The notes: generated by a model from the sequence alone, not told the origin. Numbered from the stretch's first letter, positions 25,144 to 35,322 are shown. The stretch: 64,000 bases of DNA from Anabaena sp. UHCC 0187 (GCF_009712035.1 NZ_VILB01000002.1:31551-95550); one strand, 5' to 3'. A program made the numbers and translations.

Positions 25144-28038
25144 TTAAGAACCCAATGTACTACCGTCAGAATTTTGAGCCGCTAAAGGTAATAATAAACG
25201 ACTGACGACTTTTTTATCTGGTAACTTATATATCTGTAATTCTCCACCCAATTGTTGCATCATCTTTTTACAAATTACTAGATGTAAACCTGGGGATTTA
25301 TTCAGGTTTGCAGTAGAAAGTGTCACCGGAGATTGGTATTGATTAAATTCTATTAATAACTGTGGTTCAATGATGCCATTATCTGTAATTAAAACTTCTA
25401 GATAGTGATCATCTAAGGGACGAGACCAGATATCAACTCTATCACCAATAGGAGAACGTTGACAGGCAGCAACTAACAATTCATGGAGAACCAATTCAAT
25501 TTTCACAATGTCGCCAGTGGTGGCTAATGTAGAACCTGTATGAGTTTCTTCTCCGGGTAAGGAAGATATGGGGGATGATTCCCGATGATCGTTAGATTCT
25601 CCCACATCATGTATTCCTATCCACAATTGTTGCTGTTTGGCAAAAATATCAACTCTTTCTACTCCTCGCTTCAATAGACTGGAAATTGACATAGTTTCTA
25701 AACTTATATGCAAATCCCACTGCTCCTGTTTAATTATGCCTGTCATCGAACTAGTGATGTAGTCTAATTGTCTAAACAGCAGCTTATAGCGCATTTGAGT
25801 TAGTTCACTAGCAGGTATGCCTAAATCACGGATTTGCCCAAGTACAAGTTTGGCCATTCTATGAATTTCTTCTAAACGACGATGTTTGTACCAATTAAGT
25901 TTGCCTAAATTTTCAGTATTAGATTCTAGTTGTTGAATAGTTTGCTGTTGACTTTGCCACCATGCTAATTGATGAATAAGAGTGGATACAGCATTTAAAC
26001 CAGCCTCTCTCCAGTTATGTTCTTCATAATCCGCCAAAATTATAATGCCGGTGGCTTGGTAATCAGCACTTGTACGTAATGCCATGACAAAAACTTTACT
26101 TCTGTCAGGAATTGTTAACCATTGTCTAGTTTCTGATGGTAAATCATAAGCTTTGAGAATCAAGTAACTATTATGGGCTAATGCTAACTCTGCCAAGACA
26201 TCTTTCTCTAAGGAAACATGAAAATCTGTAACTACCTGAAACTGATGATCTGACATAACCCCTGGAATGATTTCTGCCCAATTTTGCCCAGAATTACCGG
26301 AAAGAATAACTGCTAGGGGAGATTCTAAAACAGATGCTATTTGTTGAAGAGCGGCTATTTCAGTTGTATTTGTGTCGCTTTTAGTTTGGGTGAGGATCTT
26401 CAGGTATTCTTTAAATCCTTGGAAGATTTTTTGTTGATCTTTGGTACTATCCCGTAGTTGCCAATGATGAACTACTACACCAATATTCTGACTAAAAACC
26501 CATAGTAATTCTTTTTCTAAAGTTTTCCAAGATCGGTTGGTTTCATGGGTAACGAGCAAAAGTAATTCTGGTGTCCGCCCTTGAGTACAGTTACATATTA
26601 ACAGCGATCGCACACCATTATCTAATAACTGCCGTCGCCAATTTAAGAAACGCAAATCTGCCTCAAAGTTTTCAATTTCTAAGGTTTGTTTGGCATTTTG
26701 CAAAAGCTGAATATCAATTTCTGCTAGTTCCCTCAGTTCAAATGTCCATAGTCGGCGATTATGCCGCATACTCTGGAAAATAACTTGATAGATATTTTTG
26801 TGGGGGTTATAATGTAATAATAGAAATCGTGTGGCAGTTAGCCGTTCTAAAATTCTGCCAGCACAAATATATAAAGCGGAATCTAGATCCTTTTCCCTGT
26901 AAATAGCTTGGGCAACTTGATTAGTTAATTGAGTATCCTGTTGAATTTGTTTAATTGTGCCTTCGATAATTTCATTAGGAGCAACTAAGGATATTAATCC
27001 GGCTGCACCTTGGACAAAATGTTTTTCTGATTCCATCCACTTGCGGAGTTCATGACTTTCTACAGTGAGAAATCCTAGTAAGTCTTTTTGCCAGATAATC
27101 GGTGCTGCCAAGAGTGATTTCACTCCCAGACGTTGCAATAACTTACTTGAAATATTGGTTTTTAAAGAACTAGAATCTTCACTAATCCACACTAATTCAT
27201 TAGTAGATAAAGCATAATAAAAATCACTCAAATCTTGAACTGTGATGCCAATTGCCCCTGGTTTATGGCTGTCTGTACTACTAATATTAACTAGATTATT
27301 ACTCATTCGACACCAAAAGTAATTTCCTTCCCTTTCCAACCAATAAATATTTGTGCGACTAGGGGAAACAAATTTATGAGTAGCATCAACTACTGCTTCT
27401 AATCTTTTATTAAAATCACTGACAGAACGGACATTTTCTAATAATTGTAATAATGGTTCAGTTGGAGTTGAATCTGGCTTCTGTTGTTTATTACCATTAT
27501 TATTTTTATACAGTAATATTCCCAATTCACCTATGACTATTAGCAACTTAGCTCTAGCTTCTCCACTCAACAAGTAACCCCAACGTTGTGAACCTAGTAA
27601 AACCAACCCTAAACATTTTTCTTTATAGCGAATTGGTAAAAGAATAGTTCCTTGAATGTTATATTTGATAGAGACTTCTTGCCATTCATAGGCGCGAGAC
27701 TCTCCCCGTAAATTTGCTATGCCTAAAGGACATAATTGAGTAACTACTTTCTCTAGAAAATTTCCCGGCTTAACAACCATCGATCTTCGTAAATAACTGG
27801 TTTCTCCATCGGGAGTCAATCCCCCTTTTCCATATAAAGTTTTGTTACTCTCATCGTAAAGAGCAATCCAAATAAATGGGTAGTCAAACCGTTCTTTAAG
27901 ATAACCAATAGTATTTTTAATCAGTGCGTCAACACTATCATCTTCTCTCAAGTTCTGGAGCAGTTGCCCCAAGGATAGGATTTGTTGTTCAGCAGCTTTA
28001 GGTTTTTTTTGCTGCTCATTTTGATCATCGTTTGACAT
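25144..28038 (-). CDS. GAF-domain histidine kinase-like protein, 964 aa
   Basis: A large cytoplasmic sensor with about four GAF-type domains in tandem (residues ~30-180, 205-360, 380-535 and 560-700). A linker with KLNWYKHRRLEEIHRM near 725-740 is the possible phosphoacceptor helix, and a HATPase_c domain lies at ~830-960 (LHELLVAACQ, LITDNGI, SPGLHLVICKKMMQQLGG). The canonical H box is weak, so it may be a degenerate histidine kinase. No membrane segment. The signal sensed is unknown; I see no obvious chromophore Cys with certainty. No response regulator is adjacent. The ATG start is at 28038, and pyrD is divergent, 94 bases away. Confidence 0.75.
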   Translation of the reverse strand: MSNDDQNEQQKKPKAAEQQILSLGQLLQNLREDDSVDALIKNTIGYLKERFDYPFIWIALYDESNKTLYGKGGLTPDGETSYLRRSMVVKPGNFLEKVVTQLCPLGIANLRGESRAYEWQEVSIKYNIQGTILLPIRYKEKCLGLVLLGSQRWGYLLSGEARAKLLIVIGELGILLYKNNNGNKQQKPDSTPTEPLLQLLENVRSVSDFNKRLEAVVDATHKFVSPSRTNIYWLEREGNYFWCRMSNNLVNISSTDSHKPGAIGITVQDLSDFYYALSTNELVWISEDSSSLKTNISSKLLQRLGVKSLLAAPIIWQKDLLGFLTVESHELRKWMESEKHFVQGAAGLISLVAPNEIIEGTIKQIQQDTQLTNQVAQAIYREKDLDSALYICAGRILERLTATRFLLLHYNPHKNIYQVIFQSMRHNRRLWTFELRELAEIDIQLLQNAKQTLEIENFEADLRFLNWRRQLLDNGVRSLLICNCTQGRTPELLLLVTHETNRSWKTLEKELLWVFSQNIGVVVHHWQLRDSTKDQQKIFQGFKEYLKILTQTKSDTNTTEIAALQQIASVLESPLAVILSGNSGQNWAEIIPGVMSDHQFQVVTDFHVSLEKDVLAELALAHNSYLILKAYDLPSETRQWLTIPDRSKVFVMALRTSADYQATGIIILADYEEHNWREAGLNAVSTLIHQLAWWQSQQQTIQQLESNTENLGKLNWYKHRRLEEIHRMAKLVLGQIRDLGIPASELTQMRYKLLFRQLDYITSSMTGIIKQEQWDLHISLETMSISSLLKRGVERVDIFAKQQQLWIGIHDVGESNDHRESSPISSLPGEETHTGSTLATTGDIVKIELVLHELLVAACQRSPIGDRVDIWSRPLDDHYLEVLITDNGIIEPQLLIEFNQYQSPVTLSTANLNKSPGLHLVICKKMMQQLGGELQIYKLPDKKVVSRLLLPLAAQNSDGSTLGS

Positions 28039-28131
28039 AGTTTGTAGTAATATATTTTAGAATGCCTGGTGAACCTTCCTAATGGATTTTGTCCCTGGTG
28101 TCTGTTAATAATTGGTAGATGTTAACCTAAA

Positions 28132-29271
28132 TTGGATATTTATCAAGCAGTAGTTAGTCATTTTTTATTTACTCTGGTAAAAACCGAGCCAGAGTGGTTA
28201 CACAAACAAACCATTGGTAGTCTAAACTGGCTTACAAAAACCAGCTATAATCCTTCTACTAAGTGGTTAAATAACCTCCTTCAGCAATATTTGTGTGTAA
28301 ATGATCCGCGATTAGAGCAAGTTTTGTTGGGACTAAAATTTCCCAATCCTCTAGGCTTGGCTGCTGGATTTGACAAAGACGGAGTTGCTGCTAGTATCTG
28401 GCATAATTTTGGGTTTGGGTTTGCCGAACTGGGTACTGTCACTTATCACCCACAACCCGGAAATCCCCCTCCTCGCTTATTTCGTTTGCCTTTAGATAAA
28501 GCTGCACTTAACAGGATGGGTTTTAATAATTCTGGTGCAGTGGCAATGGCAGCAAGATTGACAGAGGGAAAAAAACACTTAATTCATCCAGTACCCATAC
28601 CCATAGGAATTAATTTAGGTAAATCTAAGATAACACCCTTGGAACTAGCCGCACAGGATTATCTAGATAGTTTTCGATTACTGAAAGATTTAGGTGATTA
28701 CTTTGTAGTAAATGTTTCCTCTCCTAACACACCAGGATTGCGATCGCTCCAAGATGCTGCCATGCTTAGTCAGATATTGGATGTATTAAAACAAGAAAAC
28801 ACCGCACAAAAACCCATATTTGTGAAAATAGCCCCCGATTTAGAATGGGAGGCAATATCTGACATTATTACTCTGGCTAAAACCTACCAAATTGCTGGTT
28901 TAATCGCCACCAACACCACAATTAGCCGGGAAGGACTCCAAACCCAAATCATTGAAAAAACTGGTAAATCCCCCCAAGAAGAAGCGGGAGGAATTAGCGG
29001 CAAACCAGTGCGCGATCGCTCTACAGAAGTAATTCGCTTTATTTACCAACAAACCCAAGGGCAGATGCCGATCATTGGCGTAGGTGGCATATTTACGGCT
29101 GAGGATGCTTGGGAAAAAATCACAGCCGGAGCTTGCTTAATTCAAACTTATACAGGCTGGATCTATGAAGGACCAATGATGGTACGCCGCATCCTTGCCG
29201 GTTTATTAACCAAACTAGAGGAAAACGGCTTAACATCCATCAGTCAAGCGATAGGCATGGGTAATAGGTAA
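28132..29271 (+). CDS. pyrD: Dihydroorotate dehydrogenase (quinone), class 2
   Basis: This 379-aa flavoenzyme oxidises dihydroorotate to orotate in pyrimidine synthesis and passes electrons to quinone. Evidence: N-terminal membrane-associating helix ([16 protein letters not shown]), [40 protein letters not shown] with the catalytic Ser region, GLIATNTT and [11 protein letters not shown]. The start is TTG at 28132, which matches the N terminus expected for cyanobacterial PyrD; no ATG lies in frame before the conserved first helix. It stands alone, divergent from the GAF kinase gene. Confidence 0.94.
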   Translation: MDIYQAVVSHFLFTLVKTEPEWLHKQTIGSLNWLTKTSYNPSTKWLNNLLQQYLCVNDPRLEQVLLGLKFPNPLGLAAGFDKDGVAASIWHNFGFGFAELGTVTYHPQPGNPPPRLFRLPLDKAALNRMGFNNSGAVAMAARLTEGKKHLIHPVPIPIGINLGKSKITPLELAAQDYLDSFRLLKDLGDYFVVNVSSPNTPGLRSLQDAAMLSQILDVLKQENTAQKPIFVKIAPDLEWEAISDIITLAKTYQIAGLIATNTTISREGLQTQIIEKTGKSPQEEAGGISGKPVRDRSTEVIRFIYQQTQGQMPIIGVGGIFTAEDAWEKITAGACLIQTYTGWIYEGPMMVRRILAGLLTKLEENGLTSISQAIGMGNR

Positions 29272-29345
29272 TTGGTGATTGGTAATGGGTAATTGGGGAG
29301 AATTAAATTATCTACACCCAGTCCCCAATCCCCAATCCCCAGTCC

Positions 29346-30092
29346 CTATTCTTCCACGGGGAAAAACTCCTTAGACTTACGAGAATAAGACCAAGCAATA
29401 CCATCAGGATCACGGGTACGACACCACTCAGCAAAATCTGGGTCATTGCGTCGCTTGTAAACTGTACTGGAATAAACATTTAGGCGTTTGGCTAATTCCG
29501 ATTGAATGAGTGAACCAAAAACTAACTGTTCTTCCAGAGGTTTCTTAACTTCCTCGTGGGTAGGTTCGGGTAAGGATTCAGATTCAGATTCAGGTTCAGA
29601 TTCAGATTTTATTTCCTCCTCCTGGGCTATTGGTGGAGGTGGAGCTAAAAACGAACGGGCAATTTTCGTAACTGGTTGAGCCGGCAGTTTTTCCACCGAT
29701 TCACTACTATCAAGAATATCGCCGAGAATACTAGCAGTAATAAAGTAGTACGATTGCTCTTCATTTTCTGCGTCCAGTACACTAGCGCCAAATTCCTTAG
29801 CTTTACCATCTAAATAGCGTTTTGCCACCTGTCCAGAAAAATTACCCTTGATTGCCAAATCCATTGGTGTAATTTTCCCGTGGTTTTCGCGAATTAACTG
29901 ATAAAAAAGCGGGTTAACTTGGTTACACCACTTTTCCCATCTATATTGCTGCCAAAGATTGAAAACCATCAGCAGACCCAAGATTAGCAGTAAAACCTTC
30001 CAGGTATTGACAACGAAAACAATCAAAAACGATAACGGCAAAATGAGAACGAGAAAACTTTTGCCGTAATTTTCTATGGGTGTTTCACTCAT
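29346..30092 (-). CDS. Membrane-anchored protein with C-terminal helix-turn-helix
   Basis: From the ATG at 30092 (frame open to a TTG at 30107) the product is 248 aa. Two N-terminal membrane helices (about residues 9-40) precede a small domain with PMDLAIKGNFSG, a Pro/Glu-rich disordered linker (residues 150-185), and a C-terminal helix-turn-helix-like unit with QSELAKRLNVYSSTVYKRRN. The whole looks like a membrane-tethered DNA-binding regulator, but no family name comes to mind. The TTG at 30107 is part of a TTGGCAAAA motif also found three times upstream (see that entry). It lies downstream of pyrD in convergent orientation, 74 bases away. Confidence 0.65.
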   Translation of the reverse strand: MSETPIENYGKSFLVLILPLSFLIVFVVNTWKVLLLILGLLMVFNLWQQYRWEKWCNQVNPLFYQLIRENHGKITPMDLAIKGNFSGQVAKRYLDGKAKEFGASVLDAENEEQSYYFITASILGDILDSSESVEKLPAQPVTKIARSFLAPPPPIAQEEEIKSESEPESESESLPEPTHEEVKKPLEEQLVFGSLIQSELAKRLNVYSSTVYKRRNDPDFAEWCRTRDPDGIAWSYSRKSKEFFPVEE

Positions 30093-30098
30093 GCTGAT

Positions 30099-30200
30099 TT
30101 TTGCCAAGTGAATTTTTACAAAATAATATTTCTATATTGGCAAAAATTTGGACATTTGTTTGTATCTTTTGGCAAAAATATCGCCAATTACTTGGCAAAA
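30099..30200. promoter_or_regulatory. TTGGCAAAA motif array (candidate operators)
   Basis: Exact TTGGCAAAA occurs three times in direct orientation, 30137-30145, 30169-30177 and 30192-30200, and once inverted at 30099-30107 over the start region of the membrane-HTH gene. Spacing is 32 and 23 bases between the direct copies. The location upstream of an HTH gene suggests autoregulation; not tested. Confidence 0.4.
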
Positions 30201-30327
30201 GCTACTTATACAGGGAAAAAGTGACAGCTTACACCAAGAAAAGAAATTTTTCTCTAGCTACTTGACAACTAGAAATTTACGTACTACATCAATACTACAA
30301 ATGACATTCCCAAAGGAGTTAGCTTTT

Positions 30328-30434
30328 GCGTGACAGAGCGCCCACCTTGCCTTTTTAGTCCGACCTATCGAGGGTTATCGGATTTGACACTCCCCGTTCT
30401 AAAGACACAGGGAGTGTCAACTAAGCTGTCACGC
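30328..30434. repeat. 107-bp nested palindromic element
   Basis: Outer arms GCGTGACAG (30328-30336) and CTGTCACGC (30426-30434) are exact inverse complements. Inside, TTGACACTCCC (30384-30394) pairs exactly with 30410-30420 around a 15-nt loop. The inner hairpin resembles the end hairpins of IS200/IS605 elements; no transposase is present. Confidence 0.6.
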
Positions 30435-30578
30435 ATTTAAATTGTTGGTTGAGACGAGGGAACAGGGAACAGATAAGAGTTTGAGGGCTTATTTTCTAAC
30501 TTCACCAAATCAAATTTAGATGCGCCTTAGCTTAGTTAAGTCTGGCAATGGATAATTGGTGATAAAATCTCAGTATTA

Positions 30579-30620
30579 ATCCTGTTCATCCTTAAATCCT
30601 GGACATCCTGATTCTGACAA
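30579..30620. repeat. 42-bp repeat, copy D (uninterrupted)
   Basis: An unbroken copy of the 42-bp repeat, starting ATCCTGTTCATCC and ending GATTCTGACAA, in the plus orientation, 80 bases downstream of the type ISP pseudogene on the minus strand. It serves as the empty-site reference for copies A (15250-15338) and C (17239-17302). Confidence 0.75.
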
Positions 30621-30664
30621 TTTTTCTAACTAGCAACTTATTTTGGATGTTGTGATTTTGTGAT

Positions 30665-30690
30665 GTTGGGTTTCCTTATGTCAACCCAAC
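30665..30690. repeat. GTTGGGTT/AACCCAAC hairpin, dispersed copy
   Basis: An 8-bp exact stem with a 10-nt loop. The same hairpin class occurs at 51211-51235 and 60189-60214, each beside a GTAGG end. Confidence 0.7.
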
Positions 30691-30699
30691 CTACGTTAT

Positions 30700-31617
30700 T
30701 TATTTGCTCATTTGTTGAATTATTTCCATTGTTTCAATGCTGACTGTACAGACTCTCATTAATAAATCTATGACAATTTCTTTATAATCTGCGAAACGAT
30801 AAGTATTGAATTTTTCGGCAATGGTTGGATCTTTTGGTTTCTTTTCTTTATATTGATCTAATATCCATTCTAACGCACAACGATTACCCAGCATATATTC
30901 CCAAGCTATTTTAGGAATGTTTTCTAATGTAGTGACATCATCTAAGATAATACTATTTTTGGTTTTATCGGCTTTTAATTTTGCTTTGGGTGTTTTTTGA
31001 TTGTCTTTTAAGGGAATATCAAGACGGGTTAAGTTATAAGGTGTGATTGTTTCATAATTAATATGTAATTCCATGAGTTGTTTACCCCAGTTAACCCATT
31101 TTTGGAAGTTTTCATAATATGGTAAACGAGGAAATTCGCGTTTGAGGTTGAGTTCGTATTTGGTGCGATAAGCTGGGTTATGTAAGACTGCGTAGGTATA
31201 ATGAAAAATGTCTATTTTGGTAATTGTTGGATCTTGGTAATGGGTTTGAATTTGTTTTAGTCCCCAGTCGGTTATATTATCAATGCGGTTTCCTATTTTG
31301 TCGTAACGGTAGAGAGGGAGACATTGAGAATCACCGGTTAAATGTAAATCAATAATTGAATTACTACTTAAACAATGAAAGGGTTTTGTATTTCCTAATG
31401 CTGAAAAAGCTATATATATATTATCTAATTTGTCACCTCTATGAATTTCCAACCAGTACGAAGGCATTCTATTAAAATGTCTATCAAGATAAAAAAAGCT
31501 TTATTCATTGAGGAGATTTTGAAAAGCGACACGAATAGAAGTTTCTTTGCGAGAACCACCATATTGAATGATTTTTTCTACTTCTGCTTGGTATTGGGTT
31601 ACTAATAGTCGAGACAT
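30700..31617 (-). pseudogene. Type ISP restriction-modification enzyme, internal deletion
   Basis: The minus-strand remnant starts with ATG at 31617, after an AGGAG ribosome site, and encodes MSRLLVTQYQAEVEKIIQYG... to VAFQNLLNE, the N terminus of type ISP (single-chain helicase-methyltransferase) enzymes. A TAA stop follows, and in the same frame the sequence goes directly to the C-terminal target-recognition part (FYLDRHFNR, WVNWGKQLMELHINYE, EYMLGNRCALEWILDQY, FADYKEIVIDLLMRV). The nuclease, helicase and methylase domains are missing: about 38 N-terminal and 270 C-terminal residues remain of an enzyme normally over 900 aa. The C-terminal ORF (31467 to 30700) can still be read, but lacks catalytic parts. 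Confidence 0.82.
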
Positions 31618-31704
31618 TTATAAAACTCCTAAATGATTTAAATTAATGGGTGTTGTTGTAAAAAAACAAGATTTTGCTGTGGGATAATTTCAAAATATAT
31701 TTTT

Positions 31705-33987
31705 TTACTCATCTTCTATCCAAGGTTTGGTAACAGAATCACTATCAATGTCATCGTCTTCTGAATAGTCTATTACTGTTTCTATTTTTCCTTGTTGAGA
31801 AATTGGTATTTTATTCAAAGCTTCTAGCGCGTCAAATGCAGAATTATATCTCAGTTTATGATCATCCATAACCATGTGATTGATAATTTCTGCTAAAGGT
31901 TCACTAACTTTTGCATAATCTAACCAGATTACTTCCCCATTGCTATCATGTTTTAATTCATGGGGAGAAATACCAGTTAAGGCTTTAATTCCAATCATTC
32001 CAATAGCATAAATATCACTATTATATTGAGGACGACCAAAACATTGTTCACTTGGTGAATAACCTTTAGTCCCAATACCAATTGTGAAAGCCGTTGACTC
32101 AAAACTTTCTGTAACTTGGGTACTAACTTCTTTGACAGCCCCAAAATCTATTAATACCAGTTTTTGATCTGATCGACGACGAATAATATTATTAGGTTTA
32201 ATATCTCGGTGAATCACCCCATTGTCATGGACAAATCTTAATATTTGTAAAAGGTCTTTGAGGATTTCAATAACTAAATTTTCTGGAAAAGTTTTACCTG
32301 ATACTAACTCTTTATTTAAGGGATGACCAAGGATATATTCTTGAATTAAATAAAATTCTTCATCTTCTTCAAAATAAGCTAAAAGTTGGGGAATTTGATT
32401 GTGTGTTCCCAATTTTTCGAGGGTTTTTGCTTCTGAACTAAATAACCGTCTAGCCAGGGCTAAATTTTCCTCTTTAGTTGTGGCTGGTTTGAGTTGTTTA
32501 ACAACACATTGGGGATGATCAGGACGTTGGATATCTTCAGCAATATAGGTTTCACTAAATCCCCCAGCACCAAGAACTTTAATAATTTGATAACGGCCGC
32601 TGAGTATTTTTCCTTTGACTTCCGAATCTCTTTTTTCAATCAGGTCTTGTAGGTCAGTTTGTTGATTTAAAATTTCTTGAACAACGGGAGAAAATTGATA
32701 TTTTTGAAAAATCGTAACTAATTGTTGTTTGTTATTTTTTTCTTTGATAACTTCCAAACCCAAGTAACCAATCCCATTTAAAGTAATTGCTATAATTGGG
32801 ATTGTGGTAGGAAGCATTAATTGTCCATAAATAAAACTGCTATAACTAATTCCTCCCCAAACTATAGCCACAGCCATACTTAATAAAAGTCTATTAATCC
32901 CATGTTTATTTTTAGTTACGACTAAACCTGTACTACCAATTATTATCAGAACAAACAAACCATTTAGTATAGTATTATTAATGGCTGGGGCAATGGTTTT
33001 ATTAGTCATTAAACTAGCAATTGCATTTGCATGAATCTCTACCCCAGACATTCGTTGATTTGGGGACATAGCCACCGGATGAATATCATGAATTAACTGG
33101 GCTGTAGCTCCAATAATCACAATTTTATTTTGGAAAAATTTGCCCTGTTGTAAATAATTATTCCAGTTTTCTGGGTCGAGGACAGACCAAAAAGAAATTG
33201 TCTCAAATGTCCCCTCATTCCCCGAAAAATAAATGCGATCACCCTTTGGTGGTGGATATTTTACCTGTGCAGATGCTAAAATTGCTTCTGCAAAGGAGGA
33301 AATTTTTGTACTCGTGGGATTATCTACAGACAAAGACTTGATAAACTCACTAGCCAAACGGTGAATTTTACCATCTACCTCTAAACGAAAATTTACCACA
33401 CCAATAGATACTGATGCAGAACGAAACATTTCCTGGGGCTGGGTTAGTTGGCTAAATTCTCCTTGATGTGTATCGAAATTTTCGTAAAGTGCTGCCAAGG
33501 TAACTTTATTGCCGTATTGTTGTAATACTGCTTGCAATTGGCGATCATCCACTTCACCGTAACCGCTGGGTTTGTCAAAAACTATATCTAAGGCTACTGA
33601 CTTCGCACCAGCTTTCATCAATTTAGTGATGACATGAGCATAAGCTTCACGCTTGTAAGGGAAAGATTTCAGCGGTTCTAAGTAGCCATACTGTTGCGGA
33701 TCTGATTTATAGTACTGTTCAGGAGTTGTAATGGACTGATCATCAATTGCTAAAATGACAATATCTTGTGGCGGTGCTATTGCTCCCCGCAATTGAAACC
33801 AAGTTGTCATCACTTGATTTTCCATCCATTGGACTCCAACACCGTCAGAAACACTCAGTAATGCTGCTATCAAGGCGGAAGTAACAGTTAGTAAATGACT
33901 CAAGCCTACGACTCTCTGAGACTGCTTTCCTGATTTGCCAACAGAAGCTGATTTTTTAGTTAAGCTAGATATAGGCTCTTTTGCCAT
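31705..33987 (-). CDS. CHASE2-domain serine/threonine protein kinase
   Basis: The 760-aa protein joins an extracytoplasmic CHASE2 sensor domain (about residues 45-340, with QDIVILAIDDQSI and YAHVITKLMKAGAKSVALDI) to three C-terminal membrane helices (about 340-410) and a cytosolic Hanks-type kinase (about 465-740). Kinase motifs: GAGGFSETYIAED (Gly loop), VVKQLK (Lys), VIHRDIKPNNII (catalytic Asp) and LIDFGAVKEV (DFG). The activation segment contains TKGYSPSEQ. All key kinase residues are present. The signal is unknown. ATG start at 33987. Divergent from the NYN gene across a 740-base gap. Confidence 0.9.
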   Translation of the reverse strand: MAKEPISSLTKKSASVGKSGKQSQRVVGLSHLLTVTSALIAALLSVSDGVGVQWMENQVMTTWFQLRGAIAPPQDIVILAIDDQSITTPEQYYKSDPQQYGYLEPLKSFPYKREAYAHVITKLMKAGAKSVALDIVFDKPSGYGEVDDRQLQAVLQQYGNKVTLAALYENFDTHQGEFSQLTQPQEMFRSASVSIGVVNFRLEVDGKIHRLASEFIKSLSVDNPTSTKISSFAEAILASAQVKYPPPKGDRIYFSGNEGTFETISFWSVLDPENWNNYLQQGKFFQNKIVIIGATAQLIHDIHPVAMSPNQRMSGVEIHANAIASLMTNKTIAPAINNTILNGLFVLIIIGSTGLVVTKNKHGINRLLLSMAVAIVWGGISYSSFIYGQLMLPTTIPIIAITLNGIGYLGLEVIKEKNNKQQLVTIFQKYQFSPVVQEILNQQTDLQDLIEKRDSEVKGKILSGRYQIIKVLGAGGFSETYIAEDIQRPDHPQCVVKQLKPATTKEENLALARRLFSSEAKTLEKLGTHNQIPQLLAYFEEDEEFYLIQEYILGHPLNKELVSGKTFPENLVIEILKDLLQILRFVHDNGVIHRDIKPNNIIRRRSDQKLVLIDFGAVKEVSTQVTESFESTAFTIGIGTKGYSPSEQCFGRPQYNSDIYAIGMIGIKALTGISPHELKHDSNGEVIWLDYAKVSEPLAEIINHMVMDDHKLRYNSAFDALEALNKIPISQQGKIETVIDYSEDDDIDSDSVTKPWIEDE

Positions 33988-34727
33988 ATTATGTTACTGG
34001 TTAGTTTAAGTACAACACTTTTATTGATTCAGAACCCTGTTCAACTGCTAAAAACTTCAAATTTTAAGACTTAAATGAGTATTTTATCCCTTTGTCCAGT
34101 ATCCTCTAATTTCCATCCAACTTATATCAGTATATTCGCCGTACAAAAACTCTATAGAGATACATCCCCACCTTGTATATAACTAAACCTCTCTCTGTAA
34201 TAGCAGATAAGGGAAGTTGTAATAAAAATTTATATTCCGAGTCATCAACTTATTCAAACTGGTGTCATAGAGTATCAAGCAACATTTAGGTGTTCATTTA
34301 GGATATCCTAGATGCGTATCCTCAATAGTTTTCTCTGTTTGCTGAAGTATTGATAATTTTCTTAATTTATCCCTACAGTTGACCAAAAAATCTATTGATA
34401 GATATCAGCCTATCCCCTGCTAGAAATCCTATACCATACCTCTTTAGGAGTAAAATTGTATATTATCTAGTTCAGAATGCTGTTACTATGTCAATTTTAT
34501 TGGTAGATTTTGATCAGACAACATATTTATAAGTACCGGAGGTGAAACCAGTTCAATAATTAGGATCTCAACTGGAATATTTTGGCCAATTTCTGGATTT
34601 AAAAGAGGTAAGATAATAGCTATACATAATTATGTACCTTAAAGATATTAGCGAAATTACCACTTGATAATTGCTATAATCTATTCTTCCCTCTAACATT
34701 CTTATCTATTATTAGGTGTAAATTTTT
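33988..34727. other. Divergent promoter region, nothing recognised
   Basis: The 740 bases between the CHASE2 kinase and NYN genes are AT-rich. I see no repeat, RNA, ORF with a ribosome site, or named operator. It probably holds the promoters of both genes. Confidence 0.35.
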
Positions 34728-35249
34728 ATGGGTTCTCCAATGAATCGTCTGTCTATTTTTGTAGATGGAAACAATATGTTCTATGCTCAACAAAAAAATG
34801 GTTGGTTTTTTGACCCCCGCCGCGTTTTAGAATACTTCAAATACGAACAGTCAGAAACTACATTAATCAATGCCTTCTGGTACACTGGATTAAAAGACCC
34901 ACAAGACCAAAGAGGTTTCCGAGATGCTCTCATCAGTTTAGGATATACAGTCCGCACGAAAATCCTGAAAGAGTATTATGATGATGCTTCTGGTCGTTAC
35001 TCCCAAAAAGCGAATTTAGATATTGAAATTGTCGTTGATATGTTTAATACGGTAGATCAATATGACCGAGTTGTATTATTCAGCGGAGATGGTGATTTTG
35101 AAAGAGCTATCGAACTATTACGCTCAAAAAATACGCATATTACGGTAGTATCAACAGAAGGAATGATCGCTAGAGAGCTACGTAATGCTACCGATAGATA
35201 TATAGACTTGAACGATATTAGAGACAGAATAGAAAAAACTGACGGTTAA
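34728..35249 (+). CDS. NYN domain protein, LabA/DUF88-like
   Basis: This 173-aa protein has a single NYN (PIN-like) ribonuclease domain: FVDGNNMFYAQ near residue 12 with a conserved metal-binding Asp, then DIEIVVDMFNTVD and VVLFSGDGDFERAIELLRS with further acidic residues. It groups with the LabA family, where the S. elongatus founding member acts in the output of the KaiC circadian clock; RNase activity is inferred from fold. ATG start at 34728 (a second ATG at codon 5 follows). It is followed by a rho-independent-type stem at 35285-35313. Confidence 0.85.
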   Translation: MGSPMNRLSIFVDGNNMFYAQQKNGWFFDPRRVLEYFKYEQSETTLINAFWYTGLKDPQDQRGFRDALISLGYTVRTKILKEYYDDASGRYSQKANLDIEIVVDMFNTVDQYDRVVLFSGDGDFERAIELLRSKNTHITVVSTEGMIARELRNATDRYIDLNDIRDRIEKTDG

Positions 35250-35284
35250 TTACCTTAGTATTTATTTACCAAAAAACTGGGTTT

Positions 35285-35313
35285 AAAGCCCCGTCATTTG
35301 AGGACGGCTTTTT
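35285..35313 (+). terminator. Rho-independent-type terminator after NYN gene
   Basis: AAAGCC(CC)GTC pairs with GAC-GGCTTT around a 7-nt loop and is followed by TTTTT. It lies 36 bases after the NYN gene stop. The stem may also belong to the IS-like remnant that follows. Confidence 0.6.
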
Positions 35314-35322
35314 AATAGAATA

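Larger units (their letters stand above)
30093..30699. other. Repeat-rich intergenic region
   Basis: The 607 bases between the HTH gene and the type ISP pseudogene contain the TTGGCAAAA array, a 107-bp nested palindrome (30328-30434), a 42-bp repeat (30579-30620) and a GTTGGGTT hairpin (30665-30690). No protein or RNA gene was recognised. Confidence 0.5.
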
